Below, piece after piece: positions 9,967 through 20,522 of a DNA stretch of 64,000 nucleotides (positions are counted from its first letter, which is position 1; each line of letters begins with the position of its first letter). The notes below the pieces were generated by a model. It ran no database searches, had not been told where the DNA came from, and was given only the letters and a program-made list of their open reading frames with translations. The stretch is taken from the NCBI GenBank assembly GCA_001599815.1, contig BCIA01000004.1:4738082-4802081 (forward strand), read 5' to 3'. A program made the position numbers and the translations under genes. The stretch is from Furcasterigmium furcatum (taxonomy: Eukaryota > Ascomycota > Sordariomycetes > Glomerellales > Plectosphaerellaceae).

Positions 9967-11453
9967 ATGGCTGCCCCCATCATCTCCAACCCTCCCACCG
10001 CTGACACCGAGTCCAAGTCGGCCAAGAAGAAGAAGGCCAAGGCTGCCGCCGCCGCCACTGCTGACCGCACCGAGTCCCCGGCTCCCACCATCACCTCTGA
10101 AGCCACCCCCGATGGCCCTGACGCAGAGCACCCCTACATTCGCGAGATTCAGAAGTGAGACTGCCTGTTCCCCCCACGTCATTGGCATGCCGGGCTGACT
10201 GTTCCCCCCCCCTAGGACAATCCGCAACCTGAACAAGAAGCTGGTAGGTTCTCCTCCGATTCAACCCCACGCCACAACGGTCTAACGTCTTTTCTCAACA
10301 GGCCAATGTCGCAAAGACCGACACCCTTGCTGCCTCCCACCCCGGCAAGTCGCTGAGCGACCTCGTTGCTCAGAAGATCATCAATGCCGATCAGAAGGCC
10401 CAGCTCGAGAACAAGCCCGCCCTGAACGCCCACGTTGCCCAGCTCGAAGAGCAGCTCTCCCAGTTCAAGAAGCTCCAGAGCGAGTTCAAGTCCAAGGCGC
10501 AGGCTGAGCGCGCCGAGTTCGAGAAGTCTTCCACCGAGGGCCGCGACAAGGCCGTTGCCGACGCTCTCAAGGAGCAGGAGGAGAGGCTCTCCACCCAGCG
10601 CCAGACCGAGCTGAACGACACCCTCCTCACCCTGTCCCAGTTCCTCCGCCTGGCCGCTTCCCGCCGCTCCGAGGACTGTGATCACGGAAGCGACGAGAAC
10701 CTCGCCATCGAGGGCGTTCTTCTGGGTGTCTATGCGGGCGATAACACCGCGGTGGATGCCATGCTCAAGCTGGCCCGCGGCACCCAGGACACGACTGTCT
10801 CCGTCGCTGGCGAGGCCTGCCAGACCACGTATGGCCAGCTGAAGGAGCTTGCCACTGAGTTCAACAAGCCTTTGCCTGCGCCCGAGGCCGAGCCTGAGGT
10901 TGCTGAGACCGCCGTCACGGATCCCACCGTCGCCAACGCCTCCCTGACCGAGATCAAGGCTGGCGAGGATACGGCCCTGACCAACGGACATGCGGAGGAG
11001 CAGATCGCTGAGCCCACCGCCAACGCCGAGGTCGCCAACACCGCCAACCCCGCGGGAGAGAAGTGGGATACGGTGAAGGATCTTGCTGCTTCTCAGGAGT
11101 GGGTCAACGTCCCTCGCAACCCTGAGGAGACCGAGACCGGCCTCGAGGCTACTCCCGCTGCCCCCTCCAACACCCAGTCTTGGGCTGACGACCAGCCTGA
11201 GCAAACTGCTGAGGTAAGAAATTTGTCGGTTTCGAGAGGTGACAAGATGCTTACGGGACCTCAGGCAACCACTCCCGCCGACCCTAACGACGGTTTCCAG
11301 TCTGTTCCCGGCCGCCGTGGGCGCGACAACCGTGGCAGCAACAACTACCGGGGACGCGGACGCGGCAACTACCGTGGCGACGGCCGTGGACGCGGACGTG
11401 GTGCCAACCGGGGCGGTCCCCCCCGCGGCGGCCCTCGTCGCCAGGAGGCTTAG
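9967..11453 (+). CDS. YAG7-like protein with C-terminal RGG repeats
   Basis: Four exons (9967-10154, 10216-10243, 10302-11213, 11265-11453) encode 438 residues. The N-terminus has a Lys/Ala stretch (SAKKKKAKAAAAA). A conserved RTIRNLNKKL-type start is spread over exons 1-3, then comes a long helical, Gln/Glu/Lys-rich region (about 75-190) like the YAG7-like dimerisation domain. An acidic Pro/Glu/Ala linker follows, with a tryptophan motif WVNVPRNPEE. The last 45 residues are an Arg-Gly-Gly/Arg-Gly-Arg tail typical of RNA-binding proteins and arginine methylation. The yeast homologue Yag7 is poorly characterised; an RNA- or ribosome-associated role is inference from the RGG tail. Confidence 0.85.
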
Positions 11454-13164
11454 ATACGTCTCCGACACCGCGGCAGACGGACAAGTCTTGGGATAAAGGA
11501 GAGACTCGTCGCATCGCACGTTTCTCGCCGCATAGCCCGACGACAAATGTACGCTGCCGGATCCCGGCGGCAGTCAACGCATCGGCATGAGAGGCAGTCC
11601 TCGTGCTGCTGATGCTTGCTCTACGCCGCCACTCTCTCACATTCATCCCCGAACTCCCGATATGGGGGGCTCGGGCGAAGAAAACGGCATGGATCATAGG
11701 CGGGGGGNGGGAGGGACGGACGGAACAAAAAGCGTCTGGCGGGCTGGTTCGGCCCTGGCATGGTCTTGGCTTTGCGGAAGGGGAATCGGCATTTCTCTGG
11801 CGTTCGGCCTGGCTTTCCCAGCATTGCTTTTTTGGCATTGTACGAGTAGAAGTAACGAAATGTGACATCAGACAGGATGGACGGCCGGGCTAACAAATCG
11901 GATACCCAAGGATTGTTGTGCTTGCAATTTTGTGTGTTCCTTACATTTCATTCTGTGATGGTGGTGCTCTTCCAGATGGTGTTGTCTCCTTTCCTCCCCC
12001 TTCTGTCGCCCAGACCCCGTCAGCCTGTTGAAATGCTTTCATATTTTTTCTAGGTATGGTTCAGGTCCCGCGGCCATACCTCTCACATTGAATCCCTGCG
12101 CCTCGATTTCCCTTCCATCGGGCGGCATATCTGGCTGTCGTAGACGACGACGCACATGTGGTGCGAATGGAACGGTTCGAAGCAGCGAGCGCAGAGTCGG
12201 CGAGCACCGCAGGGCGCCATGATGTGAGCGTGCGAAGAAGATGGGACGGTGTTCATGTCGGCCTGCTTCTTTTCGGGGTGGTTATGATGATATGTGACGC
12301 ACGGACTTAATGTAGTATGGTACGAGACATCGGCAGCTCCCCTGTCGTGCGACTTTTGACGCAGGCCGCGCGGGTCTCGTGAAGGTCTTATAGAGGTATG
12401 ATGCCGTCCTGCCCGCAAGAACTCGTCGGCCAGAATGCCATCTATCCCCGGAGGATATCAGACCACCACCTCTTCTGCTCGTATTCTCTCATCCGGGACA
12501 TGTTAGCGATACCGCATGTTCGTCCGTGTGCCATGATAGGTGCGAGGGCTGGTCATCTGAGGCGCTCGCTGTTCGCACGGCAGGGCTAGAGCGACGAGGG
12601 CGGATGAGATGCGACGGGACACGCGAAGCTGGCACGGCATGAACGTCTGGCAGATCGTGCTGGTTGGACGGTGGGTGGTGTGGATGCGAGATCCGTGTCA
12701 GCGTGCATGGAGCGCTTACTCAAGCCCGCTGGGCCGGGACACAAGACCGTCCCCTCGAGGGTGCTTGGCCTGCGTCTGGGCGAGGAGATGGCGGGCTTGT
12801 GAGACGGGGTACGGGATGGGTCGATGACGGATGAATAAGTCGAGAATGGCAGACTCGCGATGCCTGGGTAAAGACGGTGAGAGTAGCAGAGGCTGCGCTG
12901 ACAACCGGGGCGGTGTCAGCTGGATGGTCATCACTAAGACACTCGTGAGAACATTATTGGGGGAGGGAGGGACAGAATCGCGGGAAAATCAGGAGTTCGG
13001 GCTGGTTCGTCAGAGCCCTACGTCTCCCTGAACTTGAAGATCACTACAGATCGATCAGCACGCACGCATGAGGCACAATGATACATACATCATGATCCAC
13101 CCACCCATCCCCCTTTTGACCACACCATAACGCCTGCGCTCCCACCCACCCAACAACGTGGCAT
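11454..13164. other. Intergenic region without recognised gene
   Basis: This 1.7 kb stretch lies between a plus-strand 3' end and a minus-strand 3' end (convergent). It contains one ambiguous base at 11708 inside a G run. Open frames are short and unlike any family. The first few hundred bases should be the 3' UTR of the RGG gene. Confidence 0.4.
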
Positions 13165-14018
13165 CTACTGCCCAAACCTCGTCCACTCCTTCGGATCCTG
13201 CAGCGCCTCCTCCTTGCTCAACACCTCGCCCAGCGCCCAGTTGGGGTGCTTTACCCTCGCCTCGCCGGCCGGGCCACCCGCCAGCACCTTCTTGTACCAG
13301 CCCAGGCCATCCCTCCAGGACAGGTCGTGCTCGACGGCCATCATGTCGCCGTTGTCGAGGAAGTGCCTGTCGACGGTTCCGAGGTAGACGTCGACGATGT
13401 CGGTGAAGGTCTCGGGCTTCTTGAAGAGGGGGCCGAACCACTCGGCCTGGGGGCGGGAGTGGAAGCCGACGGGGCTTCCGCAGCGGCCGCAGAAGGCGCG
13501 GGAGCCGACGTCGGCGTGGCAGTAGAAGGCGTGGAAGAAGTGGAGCCAGGTGTTGGCGGCGCCGGGGACGCCGGGGCGGAGGACGTCGACGGCGGGTACG
13601 TAGGGGGGCCGGTCGGCGTCGGCGGCCGTAGCCTCGGCTTCGGAGGTTGGGCGGTCCACGATGCGGCCGGTGACGGCGCGGGTGGACTCATCGGCATCGC
13701 CGCGCGGGATGGCTGAGATGGTCATGTAATCGGCGGGCAGCAGGATGTAGTTCATGCACTGGCCACCGGTGGCGGAACGACAGTCGTTGCAGTGGCAGGC
13801 CGCGACATGGGGGATGCGGACGGTGTTCGGGTCTGAGGCGTCGGGGTTTTCGCCCTGGGTGAAGGCGAGAGGGCGGTCCGAGAACTTGGGCACGGCGAGG
13901 CGGTAGCTGGGGAGATGTCAGTTGAGGTTGGTTCTTGGGGCGGAGGATGGAGGGCATACCGGACTGCGCCGCAGTTGCAGCCACCGGTGACGTTGAAGGC
14001 TTCTTCTGGGAGAGGCAT
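13165..14018 (-). CDS. GFA/CENP-V-domain zinc protein
   Basis: Two exons (13960-14018 and 13165-13906) encode 266 residues; the 53-nt intron splits an Arg codon and restores CGAVRYRLAVP. The Cys motifs of the family are all present: GCNCGAVRY near residue 15, ACHCNDCR near 55 and FCGRCGSPVGF in the middle. These bind structural and catalytic zinc. The domain was named after a bacterial glutathione-dependent formaldehyde-activating enzyme; most fungal members have no proven substrate. A Gly/Pro/Ala-rich insertion lies between the second and third Cys groups. The mRNA leader directly before the ATG is a CAA repeat. The next gene upstream on the same strand is the alkyltransferase. Confidence 0.9.
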
Positions 14019-14020
14019 GG

Positions 14021-14065
<45 letters not shown>

Positions 14066-14066
14066 G
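14021..14066. repeat. (TTG)n / (CAA)n microsatellite, about 15 units
   Basis: A perfect trinucleotide run reads TTG on the plus strand and CAA on the coding strand of the GFA gene. It ends two bases before the start codon at 14018, so it forms the 3' end of that mRNA's leader. Confidence 0.95.
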
Positions 14067-14811
14067 CTTGAGTGAAGCAAGTGAAGCAAGTAAGTTGGCA
14101 AGGTGAGTAGTTGGTGATGGTGTTGAGTGAGCAGAGTAGAAGGTTGTGAGATGGATGGGCCGAGTCTGTTGGAACGATGAGACCTGAGGGTGTCTTTTAT
14201 GTATGTTTGTGTCTCAAGACTTGACTGTTCTCAATGTTCAGCTCAAGCGTAATCCGGCCATTCTAGCTCCGACTCCGACCAAACCGCAATCGACATGGTG
14301 GTTGTCGGTCTAAGTCGAGCACCAAGACCGACGATCATCCCTGGTGTCGGTAGCGCCATCTCCCGACACCGATGAAGCGCCCCAGGTGAATTGACGAATG
14401 AAGCCGTCTCTGATCAGCACGGTGGGAACGGTTGCCTAACGCCCAGACATAGGGGCCCGGGAGTTGGGACAGGGGGAATTGGAGTTTTGTCGCGGTCGTT
14501 GTCGAGCGTCTCACCCGAATTCATGACCCCGCAGCTGAAAACGCACCAAGATCGTGCGCGACGGGTGCACGCGCTTGAGATCGAGCTGCATCCTAAACTT
14601 AAATTTCATCGCACTATGCTTCCCAATTCAACTCGCCGGCTTGGCAAGAGGATCTGTCGTGGAAATCCTGAGTGGATGCGTCGCCAAAGGTCCGTCCAGT
14701 CCGGCGTCAGTCAGTCAGTCAATTCATTCTTCGTGCTTCGTACACCAGCCAGTCTCGTGGCCATTAGATATTCATACAATCTCCCGACATGGTTCCAATC
14801 AATTGTCATGC
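14067..14811. other. Intergenic region between GFA and alkyltransferase genes
   Basis: About 745 bases that should hold the GFA promoter and the alkyltransferase 3' UTR. A repeated GTGAAGCAAG unit lies next to the microsatellite, and near 14290-14370 GACACCG/GTCGG words recur. No gene is seen. Confidence 0.4.
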
Positions 14812-15255
14812 TCATACAAACGCCATGAACGGCGTGCCCAGTACCCGCCCTCCGGCATCGACCTTGACCCCCTCCCTCTTCAGGAGCATCCTCTTCTCGT
14901 CCAGCGTGATGCCCTCCCCATTCCGCGGCCACTTTCCCTTGAACCCGCCCAGGGTGCCGCCCGTTGCCACGACCCTGTGGCACGGGACCTCGGGGGCGAA
15001 AGGATTCCGTCGCAAGGCGTTGCCAACAGCCCGCGGCGATGACTTGAGATGTGCTGCGAGGAGGGCGTATGTTGTCACTTGGCCCTTGGGCACCTGGCAG
15101 AGGGCGGTCCAGACTCTCTTCTCAAAGGGCGTCCTCGAGGAAGAGGAAATACGGACCAGCTGGGGACCCATGTCTTTCGTGTCGAGGGTGATGACTGCAG
15201 CTTTGGCGGTGGGTGCGCTGGCCGTGGTCGTGGTGACGGTCTGCGTGCGGGCCAT
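14812..15255 (-). CDS. O6-alkylguanine-DNA alkyltransferase
   Basis: An intronless gene for 147 residues. It has the conserved C-terminal Ada/MGMT fold: FEKRVWTALCQVPKGQVTTY, the helix-turn-helix RAVGNALRRNP and the active-site PCHR with acceptor Cys92, followed by VVATGGTLGGF. The Cys separates it from alkyltransferase-like (Atl1) proteins, which have Trp there, so it is probably a working suicide repair enzyme. It moves the alkyl group from O6-guanine onto itself in the nucleus. The N-terminal domain of human MGMT is absent; only a Thr/Ala-rich stub of about 40 residues precedes the catalytic domain, giving a short form like many fungal members. Confidence 0.95.
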   Translation of the reverse strand: MARTQTVTTTTASAPTAKAAVITLDTKDMGPQLVRISSSSRTPFEKRVWTALCQVPKGQVTTYALLAAHLKSSPRAVGNALRRNPFAPEVPCHRVVATGGTLGGFKGKWPRNGEGITLDEKRMLLKREGVKVDAGGRVLGTPFMAFV

Positions 15256-15741
15256 GATGTGTGTGTGCTTGAGGATGTTGTCTACGTCTCGGTTGACGGA
15301 AATCTGTTGAGAATGAAAGAGGCAGAGTGGACGCTTGGCAATTGAGAAGGGCCGCTGGCTTTATAATTGTGGCGATTGATGGGTGTGGTCAAGTGAAGGG
15401 CGCGTTCCGGATGACGCGCCAGGAAAACCCCGCCGTCGCGAAAGCTCACGAAATCACGTGACAACCATGAGGTCACCCAGCAGGCTGCCTGACCATCATT
15501 ATGCGAGCAGACTTTCGAGCACGGAGAGTGATGGTGAGAAAACAAAAATTCTCTGCTGTGCCTATTTGGAAGGGTATCCCTCAACTGTCATGATGCCATA
15601 TCCCCGAACGCCATTCCAGGAAGTCTTTCCAGCCTTGCCAGTGACAAAAAAGGCAAAATGCGTCTGTTCCCCGTCGTGCGGCAATGCGGTCCCGAGCAGT
15701 CTGCTGAGTTTCTCAGAACCCGCCATGCTCCTGGCACACAA
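15256..15741. promoter_or_regulatory. Upstream region of the alkyltransferase gene
   Basis: These 486 bases hold the alkyltransferase promoter and the 3' UTR of the Hub1-like gene. A perfect TCACGTGA palindrome (bHLH/Cbf1-type core) lies at 15454-15461, about 200 bases before the start codon. Confidence 0.5.
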
Positions 15742-16329
15742 TTACTCGCCGGTATCCACCTCCAGGTCCAGCTGCACACCGTTGCCCACGCCGTAGTCCT
15801 CCAGCGTCAGCGCGTCCTTGAACGGCCGTTCGCCCTGTCTCTTCAGCAGGATCTCGTGCGGCTCACGCCCGATCCTGGCGGCCACCATGATCTTGAACAT
15901 CTTGATCGGGTCGGAGGGCATGCAGGGGATCGCGGCCTTTGTGCCCAGACGGTCGTTGACGTGGACGATGATCATCTCCTGGCCCGCCACGGGCGCCGCG
16001 GGCTTGGGCGCCTTCTCCTTCTTCTTGGGCGGCGCATCGCCGTCCTTGGCGTCCGAGGCTTCTGCTCGCTCGCGGCGCTTGGCGGGGGGCGGGCTGCGGC
16101 GGGATCTGTCGTCGTCGCGGCGCTCACGGTCGCGGTCTCGGCGGGGGGAGCGGGAGCGTTGACGGTAGCCGCGCTGGAGGGCTCTGCGGTCGTCCCGATC
16201 GTCGCGGTCGGGGCGGGCGTCCTTGTCTTTCCAGCGGAAGCCGCCTTGCTTGCGCTCCCTAGGCCGGTCTCGCTCTCGGGAGCGATCCCGGCGCGGTGAT
16301 CGGGATCTCTTCCGTGTGGTGTCATCCAT
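15742..16329 (-). CDS. RS-domain protein with C-terminal Hub1-like ubiquitin fold
   Basis: An intronless gene for 195 residues, starting at the ATG before DDTTRKRSRS. Residues 1-90 are an Arg/Ser/Asp-rich region with RSRSPRRDR repeats, as in SR splicing proteins. Residues 90-117 are a Lys/Pro/Ala linker. Residues 118-190 form a ubiquitin-like fold of the Hub1/UBL5 type (IVHVNDRLGTKAAIPC, then VAARIGREPHEILLKR and FKDALTLEDYGV). Classical Hub1 is about 73 residues, ends in Tyr-Tyr and binds the HIND element of Snu66 in the tri-snRNP. Here the chain ends DLEVDTGE, with no Tyr-Tyr and no Gly-Gly, so conjugation is unlikely. A spliceosomal role is inferred from both parts. Confidence 0.85.
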   Translation of the reverse strand: MDDTTRKRSRSPRRDRSRERDRPRERKQGGFRWKDKDARPDRDDRDDRRALQRGYRQRSRSPRRDRDRERRDDDRSRRSPPPAKRRERAEASDAKDGDAPPKKKEKAPKPAAPVAGQEMIIVHVNDRLGTKAAIPCMPSDPIKMFKIMVAARIGREPHEILLKRQGERPFKDALTLEDYGVGNGVQLDLEVDTGE

Positions 16330-16619
16330 GGCGGCGGATGGGTTTGTGGGTGGGAGTTGGAGGTTGAAGAAGTCAAAGCTGCTTGAGCTGCAGGTTGTTG
16401 CACTTGGAGAGTTGGGTGGGGCGGGGGCTGTCAATTCGGAAGCGCCCCGCCTCCACTGTCAGTGGAGGAGGGCACCACTACAGGGAGTACTCCAGCACCT
16501 CAAGTTGCCCTTTACAAAGAATGAAATGGTCAACATTCAGAAACTCCGGAGCCAGCTGGCATGAAATTTCCATGACTGGAAGCCCGGACATCCATCCACG
16601 GCCCGACTTATCAATTGCA

Positions 16620-19600
16620 TTAAACTAGCCCCGTCTTACCCAGTCCTTCGCATGTCGAAGCGTCGCCGATGCCCTGCTCTGCTGAAGTCCCATCCCAGCT
16701 CTCTTCCATCAAGTCCACTGACCGCATATCAAAGGGCACATTCACGTCCGATGGCACCATTGCCATGTCCCAAGGCTCCCAGAGCGAGATCACGCTCTCA
16801 GTCTGACCCGAGACGCTTGCTAGCTGGGTCTCGGCACGTGTCTGGTCGTTTGGCGGAACAGACGAGCTTCCCTCAGTGGACACTCGTCTCACCGGATCCT
16901 CTGGGCTATTCGTCCCGTCAACCAGCTCAAAAGGCGACAAGGATGACGACCATGGAGAAAACTCAGCTTGTTCTTCTCCAAAGCAGAGCTCTTCCACAAC
17001 CTCCTGCTGCCGCCCATTCTCCCGCACCAGCCGGTTTAGCTCGACCTCGTCCTCCGCCGACCATCCGCACTCCTTCTTGAGCATCCTTGCCATGACCAGA
17101 TGTCCTTCTGACTGGGCGAAGTAGACAACTCGGATAAACGATCCGCGATATGATCCGCTGGTCTGGGCGCCGCAGCCGATCAGATAAGCCGCCATATCAA
17201 TCCGCCCACGCTCTGCAGCCCCCTGGAGAGGTGTGCGGCCGTCTTCCTCTGCGGCAGGTGCGTTTATGTCGGCACCTTTCTCAATGAGTAGTCTTGCTAG
17301 GTCCATGAACCCATTGATCGAGGCCAACTGCAGTGCGGTGGCGCCTCTCTGCCTCGCGGCCGCAAGGTTCACGTCAGCCTGCGCCTCGAGGAGCAGCTTT
17401 ACCATCGACTCGTTGCCGCGTTCCACCGCGAGCTGGAGCGAGCTTCGGCCGTAGTTTGACTCGTAGTACGATTGGTCGTTCACGTCTTCGCCGGCTTCCA
17501 CCAGCAAGCGCACAAGACTGGCGTCGCCGTAGTCTACGGCCTGGTAGAGGGGGCACCATTCCCAGGGGACGCCCGGATGCGCCGTTGTCTTGCGCTGGTC
17601 TTGGACAAGTCTCCGTACCAGGCCACTATTGTTCATGCTGGCGGCGGTCGCGAGCGTGAAACTGTCTGGTTTGAATCCGAATCTTTCCAATATCGCGAGG
17701 ATGTCCGCGTCTCCAGAGACAACTCCTGCGGCAAGCGGAGAAGCATAAAAGTACTCGTCGTCTGGTGCGTCGCCATGGCATAACAAGTATTGTGGCGCTT
17801 TGGATATCCATTCTCCGAACAGCCTTGCAATGCTCGGAATCATACTGTGGACTCTTCTCGCGACCATCGCCTGAGACCTCGCGACGCCGTCCGGGAACTT
17901 CTTCAGCAGATAAGAAAGAACGCGATAATTGCCAGAAGCAGCAGCGATGGCGACGGCAGTGGCCTCAAAACTCCACAATGCCGGGTCGTTCTTCCGAACG
18001 TCCAACAAGACTGCCAGGGGACCGGCGTTGTTGCGGAAGGCCGCCAGCCAGGTCGCCGCACACAATGTGCTCCCTGTGTATTTGAACAGTCCGTTGTCCC
18101 ATGAGAACTGGATCAGGTCCTCGTTGCCTGATATTACTGCAGCCTCAAAAAGCGACACTTCACCTTGCTCTCCGATGCCTTCAAAGTCGTAGGCTCGTAT
18201 CAACTCGACCAGGTCTCGGCTCGCCAGCTTTGCGGCGTCGACAACTTCTCCCCCAACCATTCTAGCTCCAGACTGGAGCAGAATCCGAACTGTCGCAATG
18301 GCCTCAGGGATTGGAATATTGTCTCCCCAAAACTCAACTGGTGGATCACCAAGAGCGGCCTGGAGCGCCGTCCTCCAATATTGGTGTAACCGTGGCGGAC
18401 TGGAAGACATGTCGGTCACCTGCATCAAGTTTCTCATCAAAAAGAAGTTGCAGGTACGGTTTGGATCCGCTCCCAGGCGTAAGCATAGAGGGATAACGTC
18501 GAAGCGGTGTCTTAAGGCTGCGTGATGCAGAACAAAATCGGACAGGTGTGAGAGACAAAAGCCGCTGCGTCGATAAGACTCGTACCATGTGAGTGGTTTG
18601 CCATACCTGTTGTAGCATAGTTCAGCGCCTCGACATGAGTTCTCTTGGTGTCCTGGGCACTTGGTCGCGTTCCGTTGAAGAAGGAGTTCGACAACAGCCA
18701 CATGCCCTATACCCAGTGCCCAGTGCAGAGGCGGCGGGTGTTGTCTCCCGGAGCCGTCAACCAGAGCTCCCATCTGAACCAGCTTCTCACAGGCGGCAAG
18801 GTTCCCAGAAGCTGCAGCGCTGTGGAGTGGCGAGATCTCTCGAGCGTTGAGGATTCTGCAGACCTCTTTGGGATCCCGCGAACAAAGGAGCAGATCCATT
18901 AGTTTGTCGTGGCCCCGGGAACACGCAGCGATGAAGACATCGGTTACCTCCGCAGTAGACAAGTCGCCGATTTCCAGGTGTGTCTCGCATGTGATCAGAC
19001 TTATTGCCTCGAGTGCCTCTCTTTGATCTGTGGTCTCGGCAGCGCATACCAAGGGCGTCACTTGGCTGACCATCCCGCCAACCATGGGGCGCCGCATTTG
19101 AAGTATAGAGGGTCGGTGTCGAATCAGCACTCGTACCAGCTTCAATCTTTCTTCCACAAAAAAAGAACCCAACAAGAGGTCCTCCAGGGGCTTCTCTGGG
19201 ATGAGGTCGATCAGGGGGTTGTCCTGTGGGCCATTCTCGATGAAATTCGCCCAGCGAAGGAAACCCGTGCCCAGCTCGAGATTCAGCGATAGAAAAGTAT
19301 CGCCATTTGGAACTTGTACGTCTCTAGGCGGTTTGCTCCCGCAATATATGATGCAAAGACGTTTGCAAGTCACCATGAGTATTGATTCTGCCTGGGGTGT
19401 GGCCGCCAGGAGAGATTTCAGAGGTTTCCAGGTCTCGGGGTCAAGGGGGCACTCGAGGAAGCCCTGGCACACCCCGTGTAAGAACAGTTGCAAAAGACTC
19501 TCGACAACAGCCGCTAAGCTGACATGGAGGTCATCTTCCAGGCTCCATTTGCCCTTGGCGATGCCGCAAGCGTCGAGAAGCCGGTAAATGAGACTGAAGG

Positions 19601-20522
19601 ATGTATCCCAGGATGTGCTGGTGTGATCGAGGAAAATGCTGTGCATCTTGTTGGAGAGTAGGAAGATGACAATGCTGAGATACTGTAAGTTTCCTTCGCT
19701 GGTGCATGTAGAAGCTAGGAGCTCGCCACAGTTGACAACGTGATCCGGGAGGAAAGGCTTTGGACGGCTTCCTGTATCTCCAGTCAAGTGCATCAGGTTT
19801 TGGGGGAGGGCAAGGTCGTCGAGGGAGCAGGCGTTTTCCTGGAACAGTTCTGCCATGGCTGGAAGAATCAGTGCACGACGCAACGTCGAAATCGTGTGGT
19901 TGAGAAACTCGCTGGGGAAGACGTTCTGTTGAAACCGAAGCCACGGGAGTATGGCCGGCCATTGAAGGCCTGTAGCTGCAGGAGAAGAATCTTGAAGGAA
20001 AGAAAGCTTCCATGGAACGTCTTTCATCTCACTGGGGGTCGGTTCTGGACGGCCGGGTGCTCAGCAATAGCACAAGATACGACTGCTCTTCCGTCCACAA
20101 TCTTACCACGTTCGAACTGTTTCAACATCGACAATGGGCAATGTCTTCCGACTTCTTTTGAGAGAAGAGATGGGGGGTAGTACTGATTTCTGACGAAAGC
20201 AGCAACTTTGGTGTTCTTGTCATGGCGACTCCTTCTGGCGAGGACGTGGCCGATGTGCTGCCAGTCCTCCCTTCTGTTGTTCTTCCTGATCTCCCACTTG
20301 TTGTAGATTCGGTGACGCAGTTCATGGGGCCTGAAGAGAGTCAGCTCGGCCTCCCAAACGAAAAGGTCTCCAGGGTGCTGACTTCACGGAGAAGCCTTGT
20401 TCATCCAGCTTTGCGCATATCTGCCTGATGTTCAAGCGCTGAACAAGGTATAGGCTGGTGATGTACACTCTGTTCCGAGCAAACATCTCTTCGGTGTCTT
20501 TTCGAGAGCTGGAGGGAGGCAT
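16620..20522 (-). CDS. Clr5-domain ankyrin-repeat protein
   Basis: Three exons (20383-20522, 20107-20330, 16620-20044) encode about 1262 residues. Introns are 20331-20382 (donor GTCAGC, weak, but branch GCTGAC) and 20045-20106 (donor GTAAGA). Removing them joins a Clr5 domain at residues 10-75: EEMFARNRVYITSLYLVQRL, a GFSV-KPHELRHR junction and WEIRKN. A helical middle region follows. Ankyrin repeats occur around residues 530-620 (PLHSAAASGNLAACEKL, PLHWALGIGHVAVVELLL) and 1000-1160 (SLQLAVERGNESMVKLLLEA, ALQLASINGFMDLARLLIEK). The tail is Ser/Glu-rich. Clr5 domains are found in many uncharacterised filamentous fungal proteins; the domain is named after an S. pombe silencing factor. The function here is unknown. 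Confidence 0.82.

Noticed and set aside
10212..11546. Minus-strand 444-codon frame over the YAG7-like gene
   Set aside because: Antisense shadow; it ignores the introns that the sense gene needs and has no domain.
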